A DNA stretch of 64,000 bases from Janthinobacterium sp. LM6 (lineage in GTDB: Bacteria > Pseudomonadota > Gammaproteobacteria > Burkholderiales > Burkholderiaceae_D). Under the pieces are notes generated by a model. It ran no database searches. It had not been told where the DNA came from and saw nothing but the letters and a program-made list of their open reading frames with translations. Where the stretch lies: contig NZ_CP019510.1 in assembly GCF_002002885.1 (NCBI RefSeq), positions 4,588,001 through 4,652,000 on the forward strand. The letters run 5' to 3'. Positions within the stretch are counted from its first letter, which is position 1. Each line of letters begins with the position of its first letter. Below are positions 9,588 through 18,592 of this stretch, piece by piece. The translations under genes were made by a program, and so were the position numbers.

Positions 9588-9637
9588 CAGCCCGCACGCT
9601 AGCCGTGCTTGCCGGGGCGGGCTGATGTTAAGATGCC

Positions 9638-10456
9638 ATGATGACCCTATCCGTCTCCCTCATCATCAGCCTGCGCCGTTTGCACCGGGCCACCATGGCC
9701 TGGCTGGTCAGCTGGTGGCGCATGCTGCATTTCGCCATCCTCGTGTTTTCGCTGGCCCTGTCGCCGTCGAGCTACAACCGCGACAACCGCCCCATCCTCG
9801 CACACCGCCTTGTGACGAACACGGCGCCCAATCTCGTGTGGTTCAGCGTCGCCTGCGCGCTCGTCAGCCTGGTGCTGATACGCATCGTCGTCGTCAGCGC
9901 GCAAAGCTACGGCCTGTCGCGCTATGCGCTGGAAATGGTGGTGCGCGTGCTGGTGCTGGAACTGATCCCGCTGACGGCCGCCCTGTTCGTCGCGCTGCGC
10001 CTGACCCTGCCCGACGGCATTGCGTTTGCGCAAATGCGCTCTTCCGGCATGCTCGATACCATGCAGCGCCAGGGCGTCGACCTGCTGCGCCGCGAATACT
10101 TTCCACGCGTCATGTCCGGCATCTTTGCCGTGTGGATGCTGGCCATCGTCAGCTGCGTCACCTCGCTGATCCTCGCCTACATCACCATCTACGGCTTTAC
10201 GCCGTGGGCGCTGCAAGGCTACACGCGCGTCGTGGGGCAGATCTTCAATCCCGCCGTGGCCCTGATCCTGATGCTCAAGGTCATCTTCTTCAGCTTTGCC
10301 GTGGCCCTGATCCCGCTGGCCTCGTCCTACTATCCGGACGAGCCGCACGGCCGGCGCAACCGCCTGTGGGCCGCGCACGGGCTGTCTGAAATGCTGCGCC
10401 TGTTTTCCGTCATCCTGCTGGTCGAAGTGGCTTCGCTGATGGGCAATTACTACTGA
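9638..10456 (+). CDS. Divergent MlaE-like permease of an MCE lipid-transport system
   Basis: A 272-residue protein with five or six hydrophobic segments. The cytoplasmic loop (MRSSGMLDTMQRQGVDLL then EYFPRVMSG) resembles the MlaE loop that touches the ATPase (typically EIDALEVMG...P.R.L..PRV), which is why I call it an MlaE relative. The following MCE gene strongly supports this. MlaE-type permeases carry phospholipids or other lipids through the inner membrane. Start codons at 9638 and 9641 are both possible. The stop overlaps the next start (TGATG). No MlaF-type ATPase gene is adjacent. Confidence 0.7.
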   Translation: MMTLSVSLIISLRRLHRATMAWLVSWWRMLHFAILVFSLALSPSSYNRDNRPILAHRLVTNTAPNLVWFSVACALVSLVLIRIVVVSAQSYGLSRYALEMVVRVLVLELIPLTAALFVALRLTLPDGIAFAQMRSSGMLDTMQRQGVDLLRREYFPRVMSGIFAVWMLAIVSCVTSLILAYITIYGFTPWALQGYTRVVGQIFNPAVALILMLKVIFFSFAVALIPLASSYYPDEPHGRRNRLWAAHGLSEMLRLFSVILLVEVASLMGNYY

Positions 10457-11535
10457 TGCCCCGCCCGCCGCCAGCCATCCCCGAACCACCCAAACGAGAG
10501 CCAGAAGCCATGAGCCAACCCCAAAATCCCGACCAGGTCGACGTGACGGCGCCCGCCGGTGTCGCGCAAGATGCCGTCCTGCCCGCCCCGCCCCCCGTGC
10601 GCCACGCGGAACTGAAGGCGGCCATTTTGCTCGTCTTCATGTTCGTGCTGGTGGTCGGCTCCGTCGTCTACCTGATGTATGCGCGCGGCGCCTTCGAAGC
10701 CACGCAGACGCTGGTGCTGACGGCCGACGATTCGGACGGCGTCGGCGTGGGCGCCGACCTGACCTTTTCCGGCTTTCCCATCGGCCGCGTGCAGCGCATC
10801 GAGCTGGCGCCGGACGGGCGCGCGCGCGTCATCATCGACGTGCCGCGCAAAGACGCGCACTGGCTGCGCACCAGCTCCATCTTCACCCTGGAACGGGGCA
10901 TCGTGGGCGGCGCCAAGCTGCGCGCCTACAGCGGCATCCTGACGGACCCGCCGCTGCCCGACGACGCCACGCGCGACTTGCTGGTGGGCGACATGGCGGC
11001 GGAAATCCCCCGCCTGCTGGCCGCCGCCAAGGATTTGCTCAACAACCTGGGCAACCTGACGGGCAGCGATTCCGCGCTCGACGGCACCATGCGCAACGTG
11101 CAGGCCGTCACCGGCAAGCTGAGCGGTCCGGGCGGGGCCATGGGCTTGCTGACGGGCGACGACAAGCAGTCGCGCCTGCTGATCGAACGGGCCAACGCCC
11201 TGCTGGTCACGGCGGACCAGCTGGCGCGCCGCACGGATGGCCTGGTGGCCAATGCCGATACGCGCGTCTTCGGCGAAAAAGGCGTGATGACGGATGCGCA
11301 GGCCACCATCGTGCAGCTGAACGCGCTGCTGGCCGACACCCGCAACAGCCTGAAAAAAGTCGACGCCGTGCTGGTCGAGGCGCAAGCCGTGGGCGCCAAC
11401 GCCAGGGCGGCCACGGCCGACCTGGGCCCGCTGCGCGCCGACGTGGAAAGCAATCTGCGCAAGGTCGAGCAGCTGGTCAATGAAATCAACCGCAAATGGC
11501 CGTTCAAGCGCAATCCGGAGATCAAACTGCCATGA
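10456..11535 (+). CDS. MCE (MlaD/PqiB-type) domain protein
   Basis: A 359-residue protein with a Pro-rich cytoplasmic start, one membrane helix at about 54-76 and an MCE domain at about 82-160 (VGADLTFSGFPIGRVQRIEL is the MCE signature), followed by a long helical part reaching into the periplasm. MCE proteins form hexameric rings that carry lipids between membranes. The ATG at 10456 overlaps the permease stop; an internal ATG at 10510 is an alternative start. The stop overlaps the start of the lipoprotein gene, so the three are translationally coupled. Confidence 0.88.
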   Translation: MPRPPPAIPEPPKREPEAMSQPQNPDQVDVTAPAGVAQDAVLPAPPPVRHAELKAAILLVFMFVLVVGSVVYLMYARGAFEATQTLVLTADDSDGVGVGADLTFSGFPIGRVQRIELAPDGRARVIIDVPRKDAHWLRTSSIFTLERGIVGGAKLRAYSGILTDPPLPDDATRDLLVGDMAAEIPRLLAAAKDLLNNLGNLTGSDSALDGTMRNVQAVTGKLSGPGGAMGLLTGDDKQSRLLIERANALLVTADQLARRTDGLVANADTRVFGEKGVMTDAQATIVQLNALLADTRNSLKKVDAVLVEAQAVGANARAATADLGPLRADVESNLRKVEQLVNEINRKWPFKRNPEIKLP

Positions 11536-12203
11536 TAAATATCAAGTTCCTCTTGCCTGCCCTGCTTGTGACGACGCTCGCCGCCTGTTCCAGCGGCCCG
11601 CCCGTGCCGGACTGGAAAATGAATGCGCAAAGTTCCGTCGAACGCTTCCAAGCGGCTTACCTGAATGGCAACGCCCTCGTCGAACAGACGGAATTCCGCC
11701 GTGCCCGCAGCCAGGTGGCCGGCACGGGCAAGCTGGAACTGGTGGCGCGCATCGAACTGCTGCGCTGCGCCGCGCGCGTGGCCAGCCTGGCCTTCGAGGA
11801 TTGCGCCGGCTTCGACGCCCTGCAAGCCGATGCGACAGCCGCCGACCGCGCGTATGCGGCCTGGCTGGCCGGCAAGGGGCAAACGTCCGACGTCGCCCTG
11901 CTGCCGGAAGCGCAGCGCGCGGCCGCCGGCGCCGGCTCGGACACAGCCGCCGCCAGCGCCGTGGCGGCCATCAAGGAACCGCTGTCGCAGCTGGTGGCGG
12001 CCGGCGTGCTGCTGCGCTCGGGCCGCGCCACGCCCGAGCTGCTCGATACGGCCGTCGCCACCGCCTCGGACCAGGGCTGGCGCCGTCCGCTGCTGGCCTG
12101 GCTGGGCGTGCAGCGCCTGCGCGCCGAACAGGCGGGCGACACGCAGGCGGCGCAGCGCATCGCGCGGCGCATGGCGATCGTCGAGCAGCCGCTGGCCCCC
12201 TGA
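11532..12203 (+). CDS. Lipoprotein encoded with the MCE system
   Basis: A 223-residue protein with a lipoprotein signal peptide and lipobox LAAC (Cys19). The rest is rich in Ala and helical, with a tetratricopeptide-like look. Its ATG overlaps the MCE stop. By position it could be the outer-membrane partner of the transporter, in the role PqiC-like lipoproteins play elsewhere, but I see no clear PqiC sequence match. Function is inferred from context only. Confidence 0.75.
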   Translation: MINIKFLLPALLVTTLAACSSGPPVPDWKMNAQSSVERFQAAYLNGNALVEQTEFRRARSQVAGTGKLELVARIELLRCAARVASLAFEDCAGFDALQADATAADRAYAAWLAGKGQTSDVALLPEAQRAAAGAGSDTAAASAVAAIKEPLSQLVAAGVLLRSGRATPELLDTAVATASDQGWRRPLLAWLGVQRLRAEQAGDTQAAQRIARRMAIVEQPLAP

Positions 12204-12300
12204 GCGCGCCGATGGCGGCCAAAGGCCGGCAGAATCAGGCATAGTCAGGCATAATTCAGCCAGGATGACAGCTATGCCGTGCAGGCAGCGAGGTGTGACG

Positions 12301-13623
12301 ATGCAGTTCGAGGATTTCGACCTTTCCACTCCCGATACCGGCCGGCATGCGGCGGCGCCTGGCGATGACGCCTCGGCCGCCACGGCCGTGCGCCTGCAAT
12401 ATCTGCTCGACAATACCCCCTCCATCATCTATTGCACCGTGCCCAGCGGCGACTTCAAGATGACGTTCGTCAGCAACAATGCCCTCAATGTGCTGGGCTA
12501 CCAGCCCGAGGAGATGGTGGCCGATCCCAATTTCTGGTTCGACCACATCCACCCCGACGATGCGCCCGGCATTTTTTCCAGCCTGGCGCAGATCTTCGTC
12601 GAAGGCGCGCGCGCCTACGAATACCGCTTCCGCGTGCGCGACGGCAGCTATCTGTGGATGCACGACAGCCTGCGCCTGGTGCGCGACGAGCATGGCGTGC
12701 CGTTCGAGGTGATCGGCTCGCTGACGGATATCACGGAACGCAAGGGCATGGAAGCGATGCTGCAGGCACGCGGCGAAGAGCAGCAACTACTGATCAGCAA
12801 GTTGCAGGAAGCGCACGACCAGCTGCTGCAATCGGAAAAAATGGCGTCCATCGGCCAGCTGGCGGCCGGCATCGCGCATGAAATCAATAACCCGATCGGC
12901 TTCGTCAATTCGAACATGAGTTCGCTGCAAGGCTATGTCGGCACCCTGTTCGACGTCATCGCCCGGTATGAAGCGGCAATGGGCGAGCCGCTCGACGGCC
13001 CGGCCCTGGCCGACAGAGTGGCCCAGGTGCGCGCGCAGGCCGACCTGGCCTTCCTGCAGGACGACATCGGCGACCTGGTGCGCGAATCGATGGATGGCCT
13101 CAAACGCGTGCGCGACATCGTGCAGGCGCTGAAGGATTTTTCCCACGTGGGCGAGACGGACTGGCAAGTGGCCAGCCTGCATGCGGGCCTGGACAGCACC
13201 CTGAACATCGTCGCCAACGAATTGAAATACAAGGCGCGCATCGAAAAACACTATGGCGAGCTGCCGCCGATACTGTGCCTGGCCTCGCAGCTGAACCAGG
13301 TCTTCATGAACCTGCTCGTCAACGCGGGCCAGGCCATCAGCAGCGACGGCGTGATCAGCATCCGCACCGGCCACGCCGGCGACTGGGTGTGGGTGGAGAT
13401 CGGCGACACGGGCGCCGGCATCGCGCCCGAGCACCTGAACCGCATCTTCGAACCGTTCTTCACCACCAAGGCCGTCGGCAGCGGCACGGGCCTGGGCCTG
13501 TCGCTGTCGTACGGCATCGTCAACAAGCACGGCGGACGCATCGACGTGGCCTCGGAAGTGGGCCGCGGCACGCGCTTTACCGTGCACCTGCCGCTGCAGC
13601 CGCCGGGCGCCGCGAACGCCTAG
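12301..13623 (+). CDS. PAS-domain sensor histidine kinase (HEINNP type)
   Basis: A 440-residue soluble kinase. Residues about 30-148 are a PAS/PAC domain (YLLDNTPSIIYC to SLTDITERK), a short coiled coil follows, then the phosphoacceptor box [11 protein letters not shown] with His193 and an ATPase domain with [18 protein letters not shown]. There are no membrane helices, so the signal is cytoplasmic. GAGGTG ahead of the ATG at 12301 sets the start. It is convergent with the signalling operon on the other strand: both stops share the four bases CTAG at 13620-13623. The partner regulator is probably one of the REC proteins of that operon. Confidence 0.92.
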   Translation: MQFEDFDLSTPDTGRHAAAPGDDASAATAVRLQYLLDNTPSIIYCTVPSGDFKMTFVSNNALNVLGYQPEEMVADPNFWFDHIHPDDAPGIFSSLAQIFVEGARAYEYRFRVRDGSYLWMHDSLRLVRDEHGVPFEVIGSLTDITERKGMEAMLQARGEEQQLLISKLQEAHDQLLQSEKMASIGQLAAGIAHEINNPIGFVNSNMSSLQGYVGTLFDVIARYEAAMGEPLDGPALADRVAQVRAQADLAFLQDDIGDLVRESMDGLKRVRDIVQALKDFSHVGETDWQVASLHAGLDSTLNIVANELKYKARIEKHYGELPPILCLASQLNQVFMNLLVNAGQAISSDGVISIRTGHAGDWVWVEIGDTGAGIAPEHLNRIFEPFFTTKAVGSGTGLGLSLSYGIVNKHGGRIDVASEVGRGTRFTVHLPLQPPGAANA

Positions 13624-14954
13624 GCCTCCTTCACGGGCGCATACACGCGGATGCTCAGGCGCCCGCCATTCTTGCCCTCGAAATCGAGCAGCTGGGCGAT
13701 CACGCGGGCCGTCAGCACGTGTTCGGCCGCCAGCAGCATCAGGCCGTCGCGGCTGATCAGGTCGCGCGACAGCGTCATGCCCGGTTCCAGCTGGCCCGAC
13801 AGCACGGTCAGGTCGCGCGCCGGCGGCTCCGTCTCTTCCATGATGCCGCGGAAGGCGGCCACCACGGCCGGGTCGTAGCGCTTGCCGACGCTGTCGTAGA
13901 TCAGGGTGCGCGCTTCCTCGGCGCGCAGGCTGCGCTGCACCATGGCGCCGATCTGCAAGCCGTCGTAGTCCGACGCCAGCGCCAGGATGCGCGCGCCCAT
14001 GGGAATGGCCAGGCCCACCAGGCCATCGGGAAAGCCGCCGCCGTCGAAGCGTTCGAGCTGCGAGCGCAGGATCACGGAAACGGCGCGCAGCTCGTCGAGC
14101 GCCATCAGCAGCTGTTCGGCGCGCAGCGGATGCTTGCGGAAGGCGGCCAGCTGTTCGCCCGTCCAGGCGCTGGCCGGCAATTCCAGCACGTCGTCGCTCA
14201 GGCTGAGCTTGCCGATATCCTTGAGCAGGGCCGCGATGAACACGTCGCGCGCTTCCTGCCCTTCCAGGCCCAGCGCCTGCGCCAGCTTGCGCGACAGCTC
14301 GGCCACCCGCCGCGCATGGCCGGCCAGCTTGCCGCCGCGCATCTCGATCAGGTTGGAAAACACCTTGATGGTCGTCACGAACGTGGCCTTCAGGCGCTCG
14401 TTGGCCGCCTGCACCTCGTCGTGCGACAGTTTCAGCTGCTGCGTGCGCGTGGCCACCTTCGCTTCCAGGCTGGCGTTGAGCGCCTGCAGCTCCACGTTCT
14501 GGCTGGCCGTCAGCGCTTCCAGGCGCCGTTTTTCCTGCTCCAGCGCGCGCCGTTCCAGCGCGTGGCGCACCACCAGCACGATATCGTTCTCGTCCCAGGG
14601 CTTGGTCACGTAGCGGTAGATCTCGCCCTGGTTGATGGCGTCGAGGATGGACTGGATGTCGGCATAGCCGGTCAGCAGCAGGCGGATGGTGCCGGGCCAG
14701 CGCTGGCGCACCTGGGCCAGGAATTGCGCGCCGTCCATGTGCGGCATGCGCATGTCGGAGATGACCAGGTCCACCGTCTCGTTCTCCAGCAGAGCCAGGC
14801 CGGCCGCGCCGCTCTCGGCCGTCAGCACGCGGTAGCCGTGCGGGCGGAACAGGCGGCGCAGCGACGACAGGATATTCGGTTCGTCGTCGACGCACAGGAT
14901 GGTGGGCGGCGGCGCGGCCGCGGTGCTGGTGCTCATGTTGTCCTGTTCGGTCAT
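13620..14954 (-). CDS. Response regulator with degenerate HD-GYP domain (RpfG-like)
   Basis: A 444-residue protein: REC domain at about 18-130 with phosphoacceptor Asp67, a coiled coil (130-190), then an HD-GYP-like domain (195-365). Active HD-GYP enzymes hydrolyse cyclic di-GMP. Here the HD pair is Lys245-Asp246, the usual HH-E of the next motif is Gln-Leu-Glu (299-301), and GYP is GFP (307-309). His213 and His274 remain. With several metal ligands gone, hydrolysis is unlikely; a role as phospho-dependent adaptor or c-di-GMP sensor is my inference. Its ATG overlaps the stop of the kinase upstream. Confidence 0.9.
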   Translation of the reverse strand: MTEQDNMSTSTAAAPPPTILCVDDEPNILSSLRRLFRPHGYRVLTAESGAAGLALLENETVDLVISDMRMPHMDGAQFLAQVRQRWPGTIRLLLTGYADIQSILDAINQGEIYRYVTKPWDENDIVLVVRHALERRALEQEKRRLEALTASQNVELQALNASLEAKVATRTQQLKLSHDEVQAANERLKATFVTTIKVFSNLIEMRGGKLAGHARRVAELSRKLAQALGLEGQEARDVFIAALLKDIGKLSLSDDVLELPASAWTGEQLAAFRKHPLRAEQLLMALDELRAVSVILRSQLERFDGGGFPDGLVGLAIPMGARILALASDYDGLQIGAMVQRSLRAEEARTLIYDSVGKRYDPAVVAAFRGIMEETEPPARDLTVLSGQLEPGMTLSRDLISRDGLMLLAAEHVLTARVIAQLLDFEGKNGGRLSIRVYAPVKEA

Positions 14955-16432
14955 GGTGCGACGGCCTGCGCCTGGCGCACGGGCAAGGTGATGCGGAAGG
15001 TGGTGCCGCGGCCGATGACGCTGCGCACGTCGATGCGGCCATGGTGTTTCTGCACCGTCGTGTAGGCCAGCGACAGGCCCAGCCCCGTGCCCTTGCCGAC
15101 GGCCTTGGTGGTGAAGAACGGGTCGAAGATGCGCGACAGGTGTTCGGGCGCGATGCCGCCGCCCGTGTCCTCGACCTCGATCCACACTTCCGTGGCGTTG
15201 TCGCTGCCCGTGCGCAGGGTGATGCGCCCGCGCGCCTCGCCCATGGCGTGGGCCGCGTTGACGACCAGGTTCATGATCACCTGGTTCAGTTCGGAAGGCT
15301 GGCATTCGATATCGGGAATGTCGGCATATTCGCGCACCACGTCGGCCTTGTACTTGACCTCGTTATTCACGATATTGAGCGTGGTATCGATGCCCTGGCG
15401 CAAGTCGGCCCAGACCCACTCCTGGTGCGCATCCGTGCGCGAAAAATCCTTCAAGTCCTGCACGATGCGGCGCACGCGCGCAATGCCTTCCTTCGACTCG
15501 CCCATCAGCATCGGAATGTCGGTGCGCAGGAAATCGAGGTCGATCTGTTCGCGCAGCGCGCGCAGGCGCGCCGCCACCACGGGGTCGGCGACGGCCGGCT
15601 CCGCTTCCTCATAGGCGTCGAGCATGGAAAACAGGTCGTCCAGATAGCCTTCCAGGGTACCGACATTGGAAAACACATAGCCGATGGGATTGTTGATCTC
15701 GTGCGCCACGCCGGCGGCCAGCTGGCCGATCGAGGCCAGCTTTTCCGACTGCAGCAGCTTTTGCTGGGCCAGCGACAGCTTGCTGTTCAATTCCGTCAGG
15801 GCCAGGTTGCGCTCGCGCAACTCCAGATCGGCGATCTGGCGCTGGCGGATATCGTCGGCCAGGCGCTCGTTCATTTCCGCCAGCTGGGCCGTGCGCTTGG
15901 CCACCAGGTGTTCCAGGTTGTCGTGCGCCTTGCGCAGCGCCAGTTCCGCCAGGCGCCGCTCGCTCACGTCGCGCAGGGTTTCGATGGCGCCCACCAGGCG
16001 GCCCTGGCGGTCGCGCAGGGGCGCCGCCGTGAAATGCAGCCAATGGCCGTCGGGGCCGATATCGGCAAAGAAATCCTCGGCCTCAAAGGCGCCGGGGATC
16101 ACGGGAGAGCGCTTCAGCTTGCCCAGGTAAAGGTCATTTTCACCGAGCGCGATATCGTCGGCCACCAGCAGGTCGGCCAGGCAGGCGCGCGGCTGCGGAT
16201 AAAACGCCTTCCAGTGGTCGCGCGTGCCGACCATCTCGGCGGCCGTAAAGCCCAGCAACTGTTCGCAGGCGCTGTTCCAGTGCGTGATCACATGGTCCGT
16301 GTCGATGGCGAACGTGGCCACGGGATGGCCGTCGAAAAACGCCGACAGCGCGATGGTGTCTCCCTGGCGGCGTTCCGGCGTGGCGGGCATTGCCTTTCCT
16401 GCATCTGTTTCCATGGCCTCTGTCCTGTTCAT
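14951..16432 (-). CDS. PAS-domain sensor histidine kinase (HEINNP type)
   Basis: A 493-residue cytoplasmic kinase. PAS/PAC lies at about 30-157 ([21 protein letters not shown] to [10 protein letters not shown]), a long coiled coil at about 160-230, then [11 protein letters not shown] with His244 and the ATPase domain ([18 protein letters not shown]). It is a paralogue of the kinase on the opposite strand. Overlapping start/stop codons on both sides (with the HDOD gene upstream and the HD-GYP regulator downstream) place it in the middle of a five-gene operon. Confidence 0.93.
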   Translation of the reverse strand: MNRTEAMETDAGKAMPATPERRQGDTIALSAFFDGHPVATFAIDTDHVITHWNSACEQLLGFTAAEMVGTRDHWKAFYPQPRACLADLLVADDIALGENDLYLGKLKRSPVIPGAFEAEDFFADIGPDGHWLHFTAAPLRDRQGRLVGAIETLRDVSERRLAELALRKAHDNLEHLVAKRTAQLAEMNERLADDIRQRQIADLELRERNLALTELNSKLSLAQQKLLQSEKLASIGQLAAGVAHEINNPIGYVFSNVGTLEGYLDDLFSMLDAYEEAEPAVADPVVAARLRALREQIDLDFLRTDIPMLMGESKEGIARVRRIVQDLKDFSRTDAHQEWVWADLRQGIDTTLNIVNNEVKYKADVVREYADIPDIECQPSELNQVIMNLVVNAAHAMGEARGRITLRTGSDNATEVWIEVEDTGGGIAPEHLSRIFDPFFTTKAVGKGTGLGLSLAYTTVQKHHGRIDVRSVIGRGTTFRITLPVRQAQAVAP

Positions 16433-17268
16433 GCCAGCATGATCCGCGACATTTCATCGAAAGTGTGTTCCGTCTGTTGCAGCAGCGCCAGCCAGGCCGG
16501 CTCGTCCAGGGCGACGCTGCGCCAGCCCGTGGGCGACAGGGGCGGCACCAGCGCATCGTCGACGCCGGCCAAGTCGAGCCCCAGGGCGACGGCATTGGCC
16601 AGGTGCACGGCCAGCGGCAAGCCGCCCGCCTCCAGCCGCTCGATGGCGTGGTGGTCGGCCACCGCTTGTTGTATCGCCTCGGGGAACTTCCAGTAGGCGG
16701 CCAGGGCGCTGCCCACCTGCGCATGATCGATGCCGATGACGGCCAGTTCCGCCTCGGCCATCTGGCAGTCATGCGCCTGGCGGTAGCTGCGCACGAGCGC
16801 GTGCTCGGCCGGGAAGCGCGTCACCAGCACCAGGGTGCCCAGGTCGTGCAGCAGGCCCGCCGTGAACGCCGTCTCGGGATTGACGCGCAAGTGCGGCGCC
16901 AGCAGGCGCGCGGCGATGGCCGTGGCCAGCGAGTGGCGCCAGAACGCCTGGAAATCGAAGCCGCCGCTGACGGGCGCGAAACTGCCCGTCAGGGCGCAGG
17001 CCGTGACGACGGTGCGGATGCTGTGAAAGCCCAGCACGGAAACGGCTTGCGGAATGCTGGTGACCTTCGATTGCATGCCGTAGAACGAGGAGTTGGCGAT
17101 GCGCAAGGTCTTTGCCGCCAGGGCCTGGTCCAGTTCGATCTTTTGCGCCAGCACATGCACGTCCGTGTCGTCCTGGTCCATACTCGACAGCAGTTCCAGC
17201 ACCACCACGGGCAGCGAAGGCAGTTCCTGTATCTGGCGGATGATGTGTTCAAAACTGAGGCGTGTCAT
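16429..17268 (-). CDS. HDOD domain protein
   Basis: A 279-residue protein made almost entirely of an HDOD domain: the N-terminal LPSLPVVVLELLSSM, a middle ANSSFYGMQSKVTSIPQAVS and a central GLLHDLGTLVLV that keeps an HD pair. HDOD proteins are non-catalytic relatives of HD hydrolases found in signalling pathways. It starts inside the end of the preceding 110-residue gene and ends inside the start of the kinase gene. It probably acts as an output or scaffold of the same phosphorelay. Confidence 0.93.
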   Translation of the reverse strand: MTRLSFEHIIRQIQELPSLPVVVLELLSSMDQDDTDVHVLAQKIELDQALAAKTLRIANSSFYGMQSKVTSIPQAVSVLGFHSIRTVVTACALTGSFAPVSGGFDFQAFWRHSLATAIAARLLAPHLRVNPETAFTAGLLHDLGTLVLVTRFPAEHALVRSYRQAHDCQMAEAELAVIGIDHAQVGSALAAYWKFPEAIQQAVADHHAIERLEAGGLPLAVHLANAVALGLDLAGVDDALVPPLSPTGWRSVALDEPAWLALLQQTEHTFDEMSRIMLA

Positions 17269-17597
17269 GGCGTGCCCCCCTGCCGGTAGCGCTGCAGCAG
17301 CCCCAGCAGTTCCGCGCCGGCGGAATCGGGCGGCGTGGCGCGGAACAGCACGGCCAGCCGTTCCAGGCGGCGCAAGCGTTCCTGCTCGGCATGCGCCTGC
17401 GCGGCGGGGTCCGGCGCCTCGTCCATGACGACGTGGCAGCGCTCCACATTGCGCCTGCGCAAGGCCGTCAGGTTCGCCGCCGTCAGGGTGGCGCCCTGGG
17501 CCAGCAGCACGGCGCCGCTGGCGTCGTTCAAGGCTTGCGCCAGCACCATGCCTTCCTGCGCCTGCTCCATGGAAATCTCGCGTCCGCTTTCACTCAT
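17265..17597 (-). CDS. Small protein of the signalling operon
   Basis: A 110-residue soluble protein. Residues 5-60 (ISMEQAQEGMVLAQALNDASG, then GATLTAANLTALRRRNV) resemble the short beta-rich module often found in front of HD-GYP domains; the second half is helical. It overlaps both neighbours by four bases. It could be a detached module that binds the HDOD or HD-GYP protein encoded in the same operon. No catalytic motif is visible. Confidence 0.8.
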   Translation of the reverse strand: MSESGREISMEQAQEGMVLAQALNDASGAVLLAQGATLTAANLTALRRRNVERCHVVMDEAPDPAAQAHAEQERLRRLERLAVLFRATPPDSAGAELLGLLQRYRQGGTP

Positions 17598-18460
17598 GTA
17601 TCCGCTCCATGACGACTCAGGGTGACCAGGCTGCCGCGCGAGCGCGAATGCAGGCCCATCGGATGGACCGCCACGACATACGGCTGGCCATCGATGGCGG
17701 CCAGGCGGGGCGTGCCCTGCCCGTCGAACAGCTGCGGCAGGACGATCGCCGCCTCGTTGCCCAGCAGGGCCGCGCCCCGTTCGAACAGGTTGGCCGCCGC
17801 CGCATTGATGAAGGCGATCATGCCTTCGTCGTCGAGCCCGATCACGGGCAGCGGCAAAAATTGCAGGACTTCGCGCGCGATGCCCAGGCTGACCTCATCG
17901 CGGTTGATCTGATGCTGCTGCTGGCGCACCAGCGCCTGCATGGCGGCATTCGCCGCCGCCAGCGCCTGGTTGGCGTCGCGCAACTGCGCATTCAGGCGCA
18001 CATTGTCGTCGTCGATGCCCTTCAGGCGAAACGCTTCGGCGATATGCTCGCGCAACTGATGGTCTTCCCAGGGTTTGGTAAGAAACTTGAAGATGGCGCC
18101 TTCGTTGACGGCGTCCGTGACGGCTTGCAACTCGGTATAGCCCGACAGCATGATGCGGATGGTTTGCGGGCACAGCAGCTTGGCCTTGCGCAGGAAGTCG
18201 GCGCCCAGCATGCCGGGCATGCGCTGGTCCGACACGATGACGTCGACGGCATGGCTGGCCAGCACGTCCAGCCCTTCCTGGCCGCTGCCGGCCGTCAAAA
18301 TATGGTAGCCGTCGCGCCGCAGCAGGCGCTTCAGGGAAGCGAGGATATTCGGCTCGTCATCGACCAGCAGCAAGGTGCGCGGCGGCGCCGCAGGCGGCGA
18401 CCCGGCGTCCGCCGCCAGCACCGCAGTACCCGGCACACCATGCTCGTCGTGCACATCCAT
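17594..18460 (-). CDS. REC-PAS response regulator
   Basis: A 288-residue protein, first gene of the operon. The REC domain is at about 28-145 with Asp78 as phosphoacceptor (VSDQRMPGMLGADF) and the conserved TKPW, then a coiled coil, then a PAS-like domain at about 195-285 (LPLPVIGLDDEGMIAFINAAA). There is no DNA-binding or enzymatic output, so it probably passes the signal by protein contact. Its REC is closely similar to that of the HD-GYP-like regulator at the end of the operon. Confidence 0.9.
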   Translation of the reverse strand: MDVHDEHGVPGTAVLAADAGSPPAAPPRTLLLVDDEPNILASLKRLLRRDGYHILTAGSGQEGLDVLASHAVDVIVSDQRMPGMLGADFLRKAKLLCPQTIRIMLSGYTELQAVTDAVNEGAIFKFLTKPWEDHQLREHIAEAFRLKGIDDDNVRLNAQLRDANQALAAANAAMQALVRQQQHQINRDEVSLGIAREVLQFLPLPVIGLDDEGMIAFINAAAANLFERGAALLGNEAAIVLPQLFDGQGTPRLAAIDGQPYVVAVHPMGLHSRSRGSLVTLSRHGADT

Positions 18461-18516
18461 CGGACCATCCTCTCATCGCCGTGGCGATACGGGAGCTTGC
18501 CTGGAGGGGGAGTCCG

Positions 18517-18544
18517 CCGCGCGAGACAGTCTAGTCTTGCGCGG
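18517..18544 (-). promoter_or_regulatory. Inverted repeat in the leader of the signalling operon
   Basis: Arms CCGCGCGAGAC (18517-18527) and GTCTTGCGCGG (18534-18544) are complementary except for one position, with six bases between. A TATAAT-like -10 on the minus strand lies at 18563-18568, so the dyad would fall just downstream of the transcription start, 57 bases or more ahead of the ATG at 18460. It could be an operator or a leader hairpin. Confidence 0.5.
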
Positions 18545-18592
18545 CAGCCAGCTTGTCTTGAAATTATACGACTAAATATTCCCTGATGGCAC

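Noticed and set aside
11665..12300. Extension of the 12.3-kb kinase to a start at 11665
   Set aside because: The extra part is the lipoprotein gene read in another frame; GAGGTG ahead of 12301 sets the start.
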